A stretch of DNA of 64,000 bases from Cucumis sativus (GCF_000004075.3 NC_026658.2:23424075-23488074); one strand, 5' to 3'; shown: positions 22,464 to 36,149, counted from the stretch's first letter. The notes: generated from the letters alone by a model not told the origin. Numbers and translations: made by a program.

Positions 22464-22604
22464 TTCATTTGGTTAACGATGGATTTATATTTCGTTCGTT
22501 GCTCGTATAATAAGGTGGCTCGTAATATTGCCACTTGTGCCTCCCATGCCTTCCTCTACCGACTCTTGGATTTGATGGTAATGTTTAAGATTTATACAAA
22601 GTAA
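22464..22604 (+). pseudogene. RNase H-like fragment of a LINE/pol protein
   Basis: A 46-codon open stretch ends at a TAA at 22602-22604. It reads YFVRCSYNKVARNIATCASHAF, which follows the C-terminal pattern of plant RNase H-like domains in LINE-derived proteins (F-V-R-x-x-N-x-V-A-x-x-x-A-x-x-A). A stop closes the frame just upstream, and no reverse transcriptase is seen nearby, so this is a 3'-end scrap of a decayed element. The match is by motif only. Confidence 0.45.
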
Positions 22605-25600
22605 GAATGAAGAATGTATGCAATATTCAATTTGTTAATTGATATATTGGATCCAAAGTAGTTTAAGGTAAAAAGAGTTTTGATAAATTATTTGATTTAT
22701 ACGAAATTTATGTAGATATGGATATTTTTATATTAATATATGTTAATGTATGTGTATAAAATTAAAAGTTGGATATGGACATTTAATGCTTGATATGAAT
22801 TAAAGTGAAATAAAACTTAAAAGACGATTATTGATGTTTGGGTCCCCTCGCTAATTCGAGAATTAGATTCCAAGGATAATGTGATTTCTTTAGAATCTCC
22901 TTTCAATTCTTAAATTTGTGGATCTCAATGTGCTTTTCTTTAAATATATAATAAAGTTTGTGGATTTCAAATTTGTTTATTCAAAGGATGCTGTCGAGTT
23001 GGCCTTCCACAATCATTATATATAGACTTTGAGTTAGGTAATAAAGATGGAGAGAACTATAGAGAATTTTAATGGTTTATTTACACTTTAGTGAGGAATA
23101 TAATACGAAAAAAGTCATGTAAATGAATATCAGTTTAAATCAATTACCTCAAAGTCTAAGGTTAGATTTTTAATGGCAAATTTTATTAAGAAAAAACCGT
23201 AACAAAAATTATTATTTACTTAAATAAACTAATTATAAAAGTCAAAGAAAAAGTATATGTTAATATTTCTTTCGTCATTGAAGTAAAAGAAAAGAAAAAA
23301 AAAAAAAAGAGAAAAGTTGTTTTTTTTTTTTTTTTCTTATTTTCTAAAATCAGCTAAATTCATTTACTTTTTTTCATCATTGTTCTTTATAACATTTTTA
23401 CAAATAGTAATAATAGTAATGTTTTGGTATACTCAATTTTCAGTTTTCAAGACCTAAAGTCTTTAGGGTATTGGATATGCTTGAGAATATGCTATATATA
23501 ATGGAGTTCCCAAAATTTAAGCATATTTCATTTATTCCTAATCACACCCATCAAAAGGAAACTTATTTTCTTTCCTCTTTTAAAACTATAAGAATCCCAT
23601 TATGTTATTCTAAATTTATACACAATAACTAACAAAAAACGAATTTGGAATCCTTTTCTTTTCCCTTTCAAGACTTCGAAATTAAGAGACTTCCAATCTT
23701 TTTTTCTATTTCTAATTTGAAAATGACACCCACCGTCTGAATATTTATAGGTGAAAAAGGTTTCAATAGTGCAATTTAATCTATTTTTTTTAAAATGCTA
23801 TTAGATAATTTATTACAATATTGTATAGCCAATTTAAGGTTTTCGCGTGGGAGGTTGTCAATTTCAATTTTAGTAGCATGATTAATTGTTCATTAATTTG
23901 AACCTTGGGACGTCGAGTAGAAGACTTTGTGTATTATAATTAATAAGGCATGAAGTATTAAAATGTTATTCATCCATATATTTAAATATATAGTATGCAT
24001 GCTTAATTAGGCCAATAATTGTGTTTGAAGTCAACTTGAATAAAGAAAACAATTATGGATGGTATATGATGATTCAGCCACTAATTACGCCTACTTTCGA
24101 AAAATAAACTTTCCCCTTTCGTGAATTTTGACTAAATTTAGGCATGGATTAGATTGGATTTGAAATAAAAGTAACAACAAAGCATTTACTTTTCCTACTA
24201 TGCTTTTTAATTGCATTTTCTAAAGTTGCATTAGCATATATATAGAGAGAGTAATGGAAGAATTGTATATCTGATTTCGAAATTAATAGTAAAAGTATTA
24301 ACATCTAACATTAACAATTAAAAATTCATATGATCAAATTTTGGTTTTGGTTTGGTTCCTATTTTGAAAGAGTATGCAAGTGATCTTCTTCTATTCTCCT
24401 CCTCCTCCACCACTGTATTTTCTTAAAAAGTATGTATATCTTTTTCTATGAAAAAAACAAAAATGGGAACATAGGTGTCACAAGAGAAGTTGAGGAAGGG
24501 CTAGTTGAATTTGATTATGTAGACCATGTTCATTGAATCCAAATCACTTTCTCTTTTAATATTTGCCCCCACATGCTTTTATTTAAATCCTTAACTCATA
24601 AATTTTTTTTTTTTGGCCAATAACAACCATACAAACTTTCATTCTTTATTATTTTCTTATTAAATATTAGTGATCTCAAATTTCTTATGATTGAACTCCA
24701 AAAATTTTGGTGTGACAATTGACGATGATGACGGACATAAACTAACATATTGGTAGTCACGTCCGAAGAATTGAGTTGATAACGATGTTTAAAAATCAAG
24801 ACCCGTACAATTTGAATTATACTTACTTTACATTTAACTAACATTTTTTTAGTTTAATAATACAATCATTGTAAGGTGAGAGATAAAATCTCCCATCTCA
24901 ATCATGATTTTTTCAAATACAAGTAGTAAGGTACGATTTATCTTCAATGTAACTTTAAAAATACGCAAATACATATGAATTATCGATAACTTATGCTTGA
25001 GTTGACATGAATAGATGACAAATTTATTTTATTTAAGAAGTTTAGGAGGTAACCAAACGTTTACTATAAATGAATAGAAATGGTAATATTTTAACATTAT
25101 AAATTATATATATATATATATGAAAAGAGAAAGAAAATGTAGTTGGGAAGTAAATAAGAAAAAGTGCTTATAAAAGCATATATACATGAAAGCGCACTTA
25201 TCAAAATTTGATGGACAATAATGTAATTTTGTATGAAAAGTTTGGAAAAAAAGAGGGGGTAAAATAGTCAAATCAAATGACATAACGTTTAGGGTTGAGA
25301 GAAATAAAACACGTGGCTTTGTACGACATGTTTGACTTGGAAGTCCCAAAAATTGCTCTCACTTGAAAGAATATTCGAATCTGACGTAAGAAGATGCTTT
25401 GCCAACTCATCAAAAACTTCTCTTTCACTCTCTCTCTTGACTAATTTTCAGAAGAAAAAAAATGGGTCTGAGTTTCAAATTTTTTGACTTAATATTTAAA
25501 ATATTCTTTTCATGATAAATAAAATATGAAAGAGATTTCGTTGTCACACTTTAATTAGTTGCCACCATTCATTCATTAAATAATAATATTAGAAGGAATA

Positions 25601-27899
25601 ATCTGTTTGAGTTCAAATTCAATCTCTCTCCCTTGGTTGAAATAACATAAATAAAATGATGTGTGATGTCATATTTTAGTATGCGATAGATGAATGAATT
25701 CAGCAAAACATTTTAGTCGATGACATATATGAACTAAGTTAAACCATATTTGTTTTAATATACATATATCAATGTTTGGTATTTATATACTTTTGATATA
25801 AAGGATTTGAATTTAATTTTTACTTTAATAACGATGTTTTAAAAGTTATATATATTTTAGTTTTAAAAGCTTGTGAATTTAATTTTTAATTATTTTTTTC
25901 CTAGAAATTGAACTTTGTTTCTACCGTAATAGTTTGTTTGTATAAAAAAAAGTAATTTACATTAGTTATTTCATCACTATGTCATGAACCATAACTCAAA
26001 TAGTAACGTAGCTAGAGTTTAAAAAGCGAATCAAACATAATTGAAAATCTATTCTAAAATCAAAGGATTTAATAGTTTAGTTATTACCTAAACTAAAGTC
26101 TAGGGTGGGTTGTGAGACAGTTTAATTACTGGACTAGCTTATGAGAAAGCTCGTACATTTTTAATATATAATATATAATATTTTAATTAAATTATATTGC
26201 GTTATTGACAAATTAAATTTAGCCCTTTTAAAGTCTAAGCTTACGCAATAATGTTATAATTAAAAGAGAGAGAGAAAATGTAGCATGGAATAGTAAAGCC
26301 AAAAATCATAGTTAAATACGTAAGATTGATGGTTGTTTAATGTAAGTGGACAATAATAATTATAGTAATTAAATGATTTTTGTGGACTTTGAAGTGAAAA
26401 AAATATATATAGGTAAAAATAATAATAAAGTAAGTCCAAATAAGTTGTGGGTATGTGACTTTATTAATAAATATGAATATTATTGGTTTAGTTGACTTAT
26501 GTATAAAAATGTAAATAGAAAAGGAACATTATTGGTTTAATGATAAGGTATCATGATGTATATTATAAGCTATGAATAAATGGAGAGGCGTGATACAACA
26601 AACTATTTATTTGGACGCTTCCTTTCTTTTTTTAATTCAATTATCACAACAACAACCAATTCAACTATGCATTGCTTATCATTCAATTTTATTTTATTTT
26701 ATATGTTCTATAGTTTTTTTAAAAAATACTTAATTAATTTATGTAGTTTTCTTTCTAAATTTAGATGTTTCATGTCCTCAATATATGAGGTTTATAATAT
26801 TTATTTACTATTTTGAGTTATGGTAATGCATCACTCCAGAATTAAGCTTTGTTTATTATTATTATTATTATTTTATAATAATATGTGCAGTTGAAAATTA
26901 AAAAAAATAATTTTCAGATTTGATTTATGTTGATTTTCTTTTCATTTTTCTCAAGAAAAATGAGGATTTTAAGTTTTTATTTCGTAGATTTAGAGAATTG
27001 AAGTTTTTATACTAAAATCCACGATACATATTCATTTTTAATTCCTAAGTTGCACTAAATGGAATCAACTTTTGTACATATTTTTTTTTAAAAATAGTAT
27101 CACATACATTTTCATCCATTCATCAAACTTTCTATAATTTGATGTTATTAAAATACCCCATCACAATTAGTAATTCTTTTCTTTTAATTATTATTATGAA
27201 TTTGAAAGTTTCATTATTGTTGGAACTGGTATATTTGTCATTATTATTTTTAAAATTGACAAACTTGATTTTTTTTTTTTTTTTTTTGCCATTTCAATAT
27301 TTTCAATATTATATTATATTTTAAATATGACCATATTGAAAGATTATTAGACTAATTCTCATATGATATAAAAATGATATTGGAGAATAATGGAATGTTC
27401 TCAATACTTTACACCCATTAAAGTTCTCAATTTTGATACGGGCCTCAATGGAACATATGGCTATCCTGGGCCTTACTCCTATTTAGGGCCCATTAAATTT
27501 TCTTCGAACCAAAATTCAATGACTTCTCACTTCTCTATTTATGTTAGTTGAGTTGTTCTTATATTGATCAATTTTAACAAACAAGCTATTAGTGAGATTT
27601 TAGTTTGATTATATATGTTTTGAATTTTCTTTAATTCTAAAAATCACTTTTATTTGAAACCAAATGTAATTGTGATTTATAAAGATGAATAATAATTTAT
27701 AACCAAATCTTTTTTTAGGATCCTAACTTAGGAGACTATTTTTAAGACTTTAATTTTTTCCTCCTCTTACATATATACTCATATTTATCGTTCTAAGAAA
27801 ATGAGAGCTAAGTCAACTAGCATAAGTTTGAATGATTGATCAATTGTGAACTGTAAAAATATCACATTCTAATTGTTGAATGAAAAATTATTTAGGCAA

Positions 27900-28770
27900 T
27901 AAAACTAAGATATGTGATATAACTATGTTTTAAACGTTAATTTTTTATGCGATGCGAGAGGACTGAGCTATGCGATAACTATGTTTCAAATGCTATGCAA
28001 ATGAAAACTTGAGAGTTTTTTTGTGTTTTAGTTTTCAACTATGTAATATTAATTATGACTATGCGATAATATGAACTATGAGAGATAGCTACACGAAAGG
28101 TTAGAACATCTCATGTCATATATTGACATCTAGGAGAGATTGTCAAGCATGATGAGATATATTAATGTCATGATCTTTATTACATATTTAAAATAATCAA
28201 ACGTTTTATTACTGTTTTGTATTTAATAAGTCAACATAATCTCTCCATAAAAGAAAAGGTTACAAAATTAATTTCCAACTATCTATTGATTCCCTCCCAC
28301 ACTATATATATACTTTATTCATTCTTTCATTAAATACGCAAGAAATTTATCATAAGCAAAAAAACTCTCTCTCAAACTTCTCCTTTTGAGTTTATCGAGC
28401 AATTTTAAGTGTTTATATGAGTGTTGAGATTCCAATTGATTTACGTGCAAAATCAATTGAATAACAAATGTTGTTTTATCTTGGAGACGACAGGGCAATA
28501 ATTATGTTTGCACAAAGAAGCAGAGTCATGCAACGTCTTAAAAAGAGCATGATCCGCGACTCAGTCATTACTTAACCATTTTTTGTTTTTTAGTTTTGCA
28601 TTCTAACCACCAGGCGTTTGTCCAGTTGACGAAATAATCATTACGCGACTTGACTACGCAAGATACGGATCGAAGTGCAACAACACTAATCATACAAAAG
28701 AGCACATCGTAAATAAAAACTCAACGTAAGCTCGACCACCCTTAAATATGAAAATATATAATTACGTCAA
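27900..28770 (+). mobile_element. Possible LTR-retrotransposon remnant
   Basis: This block differs from its surroundings. Repeats of AACTATGTTT and TATGCGATAA occur at 27920-28070. A TATA-like CTATATATATAC lies near 28303. Next comes a pyrimidine-rich leader, and then a more GC-rich, non-coding stretch (28480-28740). The layout resembles a solo or degenerate LTR with U3, R and U5 parts. No primer-binding site, TG/CA ends or target duplication was confirmed. Confidence 0.25.
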
Positions 28771-30118
28771 ATGGAAATACTTCATTTGAGTTTTTTTTTA
28801 ATCTTTTCTAAAAGTACATTAGAATATAGATTTGAATGACACATATCATAATTGTTAATAGGAACTATATGGTTTTATAGTTTTGTGAATTTAAAAATGA
28901 AAAAGAAGACTTGATATGAGATATTGTTGGTGGCAATAAAAGAGGTATCAATTGCCATTCATTAGTGGTTGTCAAACTTGATGGCCTAAATGGATAAGAC
29001 AGCAACTAATGCATGCCACTTCTTATCTCCCCTATCAAAAATCTATATCCTTTCTTACATATTTTCCATCCAACTCTAACTTTTAGTTTGATTATCAATT
29101 TTATAAAGAAAAACAACAGGATGTTGCAAATATTTGTGAAATTAATAAAAACAAAATAACTCAATTCAGAATACCAAACTAAAAAAACAAAGAACTAAAT
29201 CGGTTATTAAACGACTTTTATATAACATAAATATTAAAGTTGTTTGATCGATACATCACTTTCAAAACTATCATTTTGTCTTAATTTAACTTCTTATCCT
29301 ATTGCTATTAATATATACCTACTTATGTTATGTTGTGCTCCATCATTTTCAAATGTGGTTTGGAAATCATTTTTGGGTTAAATGATAATAACTTGCCTAG
29401 GATGATACCATGTGAATATGATTTAACATTTATAATGAAAATTCTAGGGGTTTGTACTTATCTTTTACAAAGAAAATTAATAAATTAATATGAAAAAATT
29501 TTAAGAGTACAATAGCTAATGAATTCAAAGCACTCATATTTTGACCCTTGCATTTGTAGTTGAAAAAAGGGTACTGTTTGAATAAATGTTAGTAATGTTG
29601 GCAGGTTGTGAGTAACCCACATTGCTCTTGTCTTCTTTAATGTCATTAAACAATGAGAACTTTTTTGAATTGGGATGTGTTAGTTCTACTTGAACACAAT
29701 TCAACTAATTACGGTGTTAAAATCTCAATTAAAAAGTTAAAAAGACAAATTCTTACTTTTATAAAGTAAACTTAAAATAACTATACAAATAGGTAAGAAA
29801 AAGTTGAAGACAAGCCAATGGATAAACATTGGTTATAAGCAAATCTAACATCAAGAGTAGATTTAGTTAAAGAACTTCTCAACTCCATGCTCTTTCGAAC
29901 TTTATAAGGGTTGAACTATGTTATACTTGTATTGACAAATGGAATTTACTTTCAGTTTAGGAAGAATTTATTGGGCCTAAAAATCAAAATATTGAGCCAT
30001 AGTGTGTAGTGTAAAAGTCCAACTCAACTTTATTTTATCATAAAATGGCCATTGCTGTGCAAAATCATACAAAGATAATAAAAAAAACAAATTGGTAGAA
30101 CCAAAGGTTTGTTTGCAA

Positions 30119-31468
30119 ATGGAAAACCACCTTCTTCCTCTTCCCCATCTCTGTTTCTTCCTCTCCACCATTCTTTTCGCTGCCATAGCCACAAAAGCTC
30201 AAGTCCCTGCTAATGAAACCTTCCATTTCATAAACCAAGGTGAATTCGGCGACCGAATCATCGAATACGACGCCAGCTATCGCGTAATCCGAAACAATGT
30301 CTATACCTTTTACACATTCCCCTTCCGTCTCTGTTTCTACAACACCACCCCCGATTCCTTCATCTTCGCCATTAGAGCTGGAATCCCTCGGGACGAGAGC
30401 TTAATGCGATGGGTTTGGGATGCCAATCGCAACGACCCAGTTCGTGAAAACGCCACCCTCACCTTCGGCACCGACGGCAACTTTGTCCTCGCCGACGTTG
30501 ACGGCCGTATCGTCTGGCAAACCAACACAAAAAACAAAGGAGTCACCGGCATCAAAATGCTCCCTAACGGCAACTTGGTCCTCCACGATAAAAACGGCAA
30601 ATTCATCTGGCAAAGCTTCGATTACCCTACTGATACTCTCTTAGTCGGCCAATCTCTTCGAATCGGCGGCCGTAACAAATTAATCAGCAGGAAATCCGAA
30701 ATCGACGGCTCTGATGGCCCTTACAGTCTCATTTTAAGTCGAACCGGTCTCACAATGTTCCTCACCTACTCCGGTCAGCGTTTAACCTACGGCGGTTGGG
30801 GAGATACAGATTTAAACAGCGTAACATTCACCGTGGAACCAGAGAACGAAAACGCCACCGCGTACGAGCTCCTTCTATCACTAAATCGCGACACACAACG
30901 AAGGCGATTATTACAAGTCCGACCAATCAGAAGCGGCGGAGCACTGAATCTAAACAAGTTAAACTACAACGCAACCTACTCGTTTCTCCGGTTAGGAGCG
31001 GACGGGAATCTTCGGGCGTTCACGTACTACGACGGAACAAGTTACCTGAAATGGGAAGAGAGTTTTGCGTTTTTCTCAAGCTATTTCATCAGAGAATGTG
31101 GTCTGCCGAGCAAATGTGGGGCTTACGGCTACTGCAGCAGAGGAATGTGTGTGGGTTGTCCGAGCCCAAAAGGGCTTTTGGGGTGGAGTGAGAGGTGTGC
31201 ACCGCCGAAGACCCCGGCGTGCGGCGGAAAAGAGAAATTTGGGTACTATAAGATAGTGGGGGTGGAGCATTTTTTGAATCCGTACAAGAATGATGGGGAA
31301 GGGCCGATGAAGGTGGGGGATTGTAGAGCTAAATGCGATAGAGATTGCAAGTGTTTAGGGTTCATTTATAAGGAGTATAGTTCTAAATGCTTGAGGGTTC
31401 CATTGTTAGGGACTTTGATTAAGGATATTAACTCCTCCTCTGTTGGTTACATTAAGTATTCCCTTTAG
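30119..31468 (+). CDS. EP1-like secreted glycoprotein (bulb-lectin + PAN domains)
   Basis: Intronless, 449 residues. The protein resembles carrot EP1 and the Arabidopsis curculin-like (bulb-type) lectins of the cell wall. A signal peptide ends near Ala27. The B-lectin domain (about 35-170) contains RWVWDANRNDPVRENATLTFGTDGNFVL and IVWQTNTKNKG, then GKFIWQSFDYPTDTLL. An S-locus-glycoprotein-like middle follows. A Cys-rich stretch comes next (Cys327, 333, 339, 344, 347, 360, 368), then a PAN/apple-like end (Cys402, 406, 410, 412, 424). Six N-glycosylation sequons (Asn32, 75, 111, 245, 284, 438) fit secretion. There is no transmembrane segment or kinase, so it is not a receptor kinase. The upstream in-frame extension starts with TTG, so the ATG at 30119 is preferred. 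The gene is much richer in GC than its flanks. Its role in wall, defence or phosphate signalling is unknown. Confidence 0.93.
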   Translation: MENHLLPLPHLCFFLSTILFAAIATKAQVPANETFHFINQGEFGDRIIEYDASYRVIRNNVYTFYTFPFRLCFYNTTPDSFIFAIRAGIPRDESLMRWVWDANRNDPVRENATLTFGTDGNFVLADVDGRIVWQTNTKNKGVTGIKMLPNGNLVLHDKNGKFIWQSFDYPTDTLLVGQSLRIGGRNKLISRKSEIDGSDGPYSLILSRTGLTMFLTYSGQRLTYGGWGDTDLNSVTFTVEPENENATAYELLLSLNRDTQRRRLLQVRPIRSGGALNLNKLNYNATYSFLRLGADGNLRAFTYYDGTSYLKWEESFAFFSSYFIRECGLPSKCGAYGYCSRGMCVGCPSPKGLLGWSERCAPPKTPACGGKEKFGYYKIVGVEHFLNPYKNDGEGPMKVGDCRAKCDRDCKCLGFIYKEYSSKCLRVPLLGTLIKDINSSSVGYIKYSL

Positions 31469-34329
31469 GAGAATGAAGGTAAGAATGGAGGTAAGAATGG
31501 AGTTGGTTTTATTGGAGGTTGTTCTTGTTGGTTAATGTGTGTTGTTATTTGAAGAAGAAGAATTCTATAAAAGATATCATGAGAACCATATATCTCATTA
31601 GTAAATCTATTATCAAGTGGTATTTGAGGAGACATGGTGTTATCAATTCAACTACTTATGATTATTATATGGCTCTCATACCCTCTTTTTTTCTACTAAC
31701 TTTCCATCATTATTTGTTTGTTTTATTTAGTTACAATATTTTAATTAATTAAAAAAATATATATATATATATATAAAAAATCGTTCAAATTTAGTTTCAA
31801 ATATAAACGATTCGCTAAACCCAAAAAATCTTGAAAAAAATGGTTAGAGATTTGAAAATCTAAACCCTCAAATCTAAATCATCACGTAAATCTTTAAAAA
31901 ATTGTTATATAAATGATCGCGCACACAAAAATAGTGTGCCAAAACAATATTGAAATAATCGATATTTGGTCAAATTGTTTTATTTTTTAAAAAATTCCAT
32001 AGATTTTTGTATTTATGAAATGGTGAGGGAATTTACTTTGGAAAAATAACAAAAATAATTTTAAATTGTTAGAATAGCAAAACATAAAAATTAGAAAAAT
32101 AAATAAATGAAACAATCTCAGCGTAAAATGAAAAGTATAATTATTTACCTAAACCCCAAAGACACTTAATTGAATAACATAGTGATACATCAAAATCTCC
32201 TCCAAAAAAAACATAAAGATTAGAAAAGTTGTTATTAATGGAAAGTTCTACCTGAATGCATGCCAATTTAAAATCTATTTCAAGGTCCAAAAGATGAAGT
32301 TCATTTAAAATGAGTAATTGCAAAATTGAAACACATTTAATCCAAGAGTTTAACTCTATAACTATGGAACAACCATAGCCAAAAATTTCAAGTTGAAAAG
32401 AGGAGTATTGTTGAGATTATAATAAAGATAAAATCATGAAATTATACCATAGAATTCAAAACTTATATACATCTTAGCAATGATACGCATCAATTCGTCC
32501 ACTCAAATCGGTGGTTCTTCATACATTCGAGATTCATTTGAGCTCTTCTCTCATACTGTGTTTGTCTCTTGTCAGCTGCCACTCTCTCAATCTCCTTCTT
32601 TTCTTTTCTCTTTAAAATATAACAAATTTAAAAATCTTGTATATATTTTTCATTAATAAAGGAGGTTGCAATCTTGTCTAGCAACAAAATAACAAATTTA
32701 GTTAAGTGTACAATTTGAAATATATATTATCTAATAAATTTTTTAAAAATAATTTGAAATATAAATCATACTAAAATAGTGAGATTATCATTATTTTATG
32801 GATTAAATTTCATAATATTTAAATTCAAAATACTATGAAATCTAATAAAGAAGTAACACTTCAACATTTTCTAGTGATTTTTTAGTTAAATATTTATTAT
32901 TAAACATACGTTTTATGAATTAAATAAATAAATGTTAATTAATTTAATTTAAATTCTGAAATTTTGTTATGAATTATAGGCTTGTATTAGAGATATTGAA
33001 AAATTCATGTCAATCTCATAAATGTCATAAATTAGTTAATATTTTTTAAAATTGATTGTAGTTTGCAAATACAATGTATATGTGACTGTGTGATATTTGA
33101 CAAATACATTGTATCTCTAAAACACGTATTATTCTACCTAAAAGATATCAATGAATAAAAAAATCCAAAAAATTATGTAATCATCGATTTTGTCAAAATT
33201 CTTAATATTTGTTAGATTTGCTAGTTTTGAGTTTGTTATACTAAATTTTGTCAATTTTGACGGGGATGCATAGAGAAAAAGAGGGCTTTTGATTGGAGTT
33301 TGGAAGGATTAGAGTCAAGAAAAGAGGGTCTTATATTCAATTGAGAAGAAAAGAGAGTCCAAGAAATAAAAATGTTATGACTTTATAGTCCAATACCTTT
33401 ATAATCCACAACAAATTAAACCCTCACATGGTTTTGGACCTTTCTTTTCTTCACTTGAAAACAATTCCATCTTTGAAATACTTGTCTGCTTTCTAATTCT
33501 AACAATGTAACTATATATATATATATTTATTGTTTGGATCTACTATCATGTCACTAAAATATGAGATTTTATTTCAATACCTCAACTTTTAAAAGTAATT
33601 CACTTAGGTTTGTTCGTTAGGTTTTGGTTAATTCTTTAACATATGGGATGATAACGTGACTTTCATTATTTGGATACTAATTTGGTTCTTTTTTCTCTCA
33701 TGGTCCTTCCTCGGTTACTACACCCTTTAGTATTACTTTTAATTTACTTATTTTAAATTAGATTCTTGAAGCAAATCATAAGAACATTGAGTAGAATAAA
33801 AAGAAAACAAAATAGAACTCATATATTTGGTTAATATAGAAAATAAAGGTTGTTCTCGCTATTAATCAATATAATTAATATGAGTATTGATTTAAAGAGA
33901 AATAAAATGTTGGTTAATATAGTTTTAAATATCAAATGAAAATTATAATAATAGTTGTAGATGATGTTAATGAGAAGTAGGTAGTCATGTATTGTTAAAA
34001 TCATATAAGCTATCATAATTAAGATCCCTAATGTTGGACATAAATTATTGTTGCGTGTGTCTCAACTACACATATATATAAAATAACATATATGTGTAGT
34101 ACTTAATCGTTTGTTGCAAATATTATGTTTTCATCACTTTAAATCCCTCACCTTCAAGTATTCAAATTAAATTCTAATGCGACTATGATTGATTTCAAAG
34201 CGTCCCTCTTCAGAATACAAACGGTAAGAATTATTATCTTAGTCATTAAGTGTTTTCAATTTTTGTTTTTGACAATTGATAATAACAAAATAAGAACATT
34301 TTCTTACACGAAAAATATTAATTCAAAAT

Positions 34330-34702
34330 CATTCAAGTTTATCTCATGGCCAACCAAATCGAAAATTCAATTAAATCGAAAAATGTGGTTCGATTTAGTT
34401 TTAAAGTTTGAAATCAAATTAGTTTGGTTCAGTTCGGTTTCCATTCAAAAATCGAATTTAAAACCAAACTAAATTGTTTTTAACTATCATATATATTTAT
34501 TTTTATATTCTTGTATTTATGCTTAAAAAATAGAGTAAAATAAAATTTAACTTTTAATTTAAAGAACTGAATCTAACTAAACCAAATTGCTTTTTTAAAG
34601 TAATTAAACCAAATCACATGAATACAAGTTCAGTTTAGTTTCATATATATCGAAATTTTAGAATTATTAGTTTAACCAAATCGAACTGTTTTGCACCCCT
34701 AA
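34330..34702. repeat. Diverged dispersed repeat with CCAAATCGAA/TTCGGTTT motifs
   Basis: Alternating motifs (AACCAAAT, AATCGAA, GGTTCAGTTCGGTTT, AACCAAACTAAATTG) occur on both strands across ~370 bp, ending near AACTGTTTTGCACCCCT. This pattern (a G-GGGTG-CAAA end plus a field of GGTTCGGTTT motifs) is common in plant dispersed repeats, as I recall. The other terminus is not clear. Confidence 0.4.
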
Positions 34703-35262
34703 ATTGAATTCATTCATTTACAATCGTGTAGACGCCAAATTGATTCTTTGATCTCTCAAATACTTGCTCGATAATCAAATTAATTGAATATCTATATCTA
34801 TTTTTATATATAATTTTTATTAAAAATAGATGAGAAAAATAACAATAAGGTTTTGCTATATTTGATTATTCTCTTTCCTCTGAACTTATAAAACCTAGTA
34901 GATCAATAATTAAGAATTATGATGGTGACATAACCAATTTGATTATTAGTAGAATAATGTTTGATAAAGTATGAAAAGAAATAAAGAAAGTCAAATCACA
35001 TTAAATTTGTATATATTTTAGGTGATGGGAGGGTGTGATAATTTATGTTTTTGGAGAAAGTATAGCATTGATATTAGAAACATATGAAAAGTTCTAAAAA
35101 TGGAATCCTAAGGTGAATGTTATGATTAAAAATCATATCAAAATTCCATCATATTTAATTTATGTGATAATTATTATTGTGTGGGACATTATAGACTATA
35201 CTCCATTAGTTGCATTTCAGTTTCAGTGGCATACACCATAATTCTCTCTATAATAATAATAA

Positions 35263-35266
<4 letters not shown>

Positions 35267-35312
<46 letters not shown>
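35267..35312. repeat. (AT)23 microsatellite
   Basis: Perfect 46-bp AT dinucleotide run. The frame that reads through it as alternating Ile and Tyr is an artefact. Confidence 0.95.
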
Positions 35313-35316
<4 letters not shown>

Positions 35317-36141
35317 ATTTTTGTTGGGTTAATTTCATACCTAATCAAACTTTACTAAAACACTATATCATAAGTTCTAATAAAATGTTTGAAGCTTTCA
35401 AGAGTAACCATTTTGCTTTTGAAAATTAAGCTTATAAATATTATTTTCATCCTCAACTTTTTTTTATTTGCTATCTACATTCTACTGTTTAAAAGATCAA
35501 CCCAAATTTTGAAAACTAGAAAAATTAGTTTTCAAAAAATGAGTTTTTGTTCTTGAAATTTGTGGTTAAAAATTCAAGAAGAAAGAAAACAAGCTTTAAC
35601 CGTAGAAATTAAAATGAGTGGAATGATTATGAAACGAGTTTAAATAACATATTAATCTTCATACTAGTTGATATAATATACAAAATGACAAAAAAAAACA
35701 GTAGGAAAAAATGACAAAAAAAAAACAGTAGGAAAAAGAGAAGAAAATATATTGAAAAAGGAATGAGATTAAGTAATGAAAGAAATACATAATCCATGCT
35801 GAATAATAACTATATATAATAATAAAATTGACACAAAATCTCTATGAATTAAAAAGGCAATAAAAAAGAGAGAGTAATTTTGCAATGACATACCCATATT
35901 TGATCCAGAAATTGGCTGTGCTGAAACTCCAATTCGAAGAACCAAAATATGATAGAAAAAAAAGAGACCACAATGCTTAAAGGTATAAGGAAAGATTAAA
36001 GAAAAACAACTTAATTAAAATTACTTTTAACTCAAAAGAGCTTTTTGCATGCATGTGGTGTTGTTTAATTTTGAGATCAAATATCCATATTGCAACTGAG
36101 AGACCCTCCAAAAACACATCAACTGCTCACTACTCCTTCTC

Positions 36142-36149
36142 TTAGGCTC
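36142..36149 (-). other. Candidate second LSH coding exon (alternative end)
   Basis: On the minus strand CTGTTTTTCAG is followed by GAGCCTAAG. Joined to the donor at 37241 in phase, it completes a Gly codon, adds Ala and stops at 36142, giving 201 residues ending HQQGA. The rest of this exon would be 3' UTR. A further splice-like stretch lies at 35893-35950. Speculative without transcripts. Confidence 0.25.

Larger units (their letters stand above)
21582..30118. other. Large AT-rich intergenic region
   Basis: About 8.5 kb with no complete gene that I can support. It holds a foldback element, an RNase H-like pol fragment and a possible LTR-like remnant (separate entries), homopolymer runs near 23300-23340, an (AT)n near 25108-25122 and an ATT array near 26856-26871. 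The last ~500 bp before 30119 should contain the promoter of the EP1-like gene. All open frames are short and AT-biased. Confidence 0.55.

Noticed and set aside
35181..35429. 82-codon frame through the AT repeat
   Set aside because: Most of it is Ile-Tyr from a microsatellite; no conserved sequence either side.
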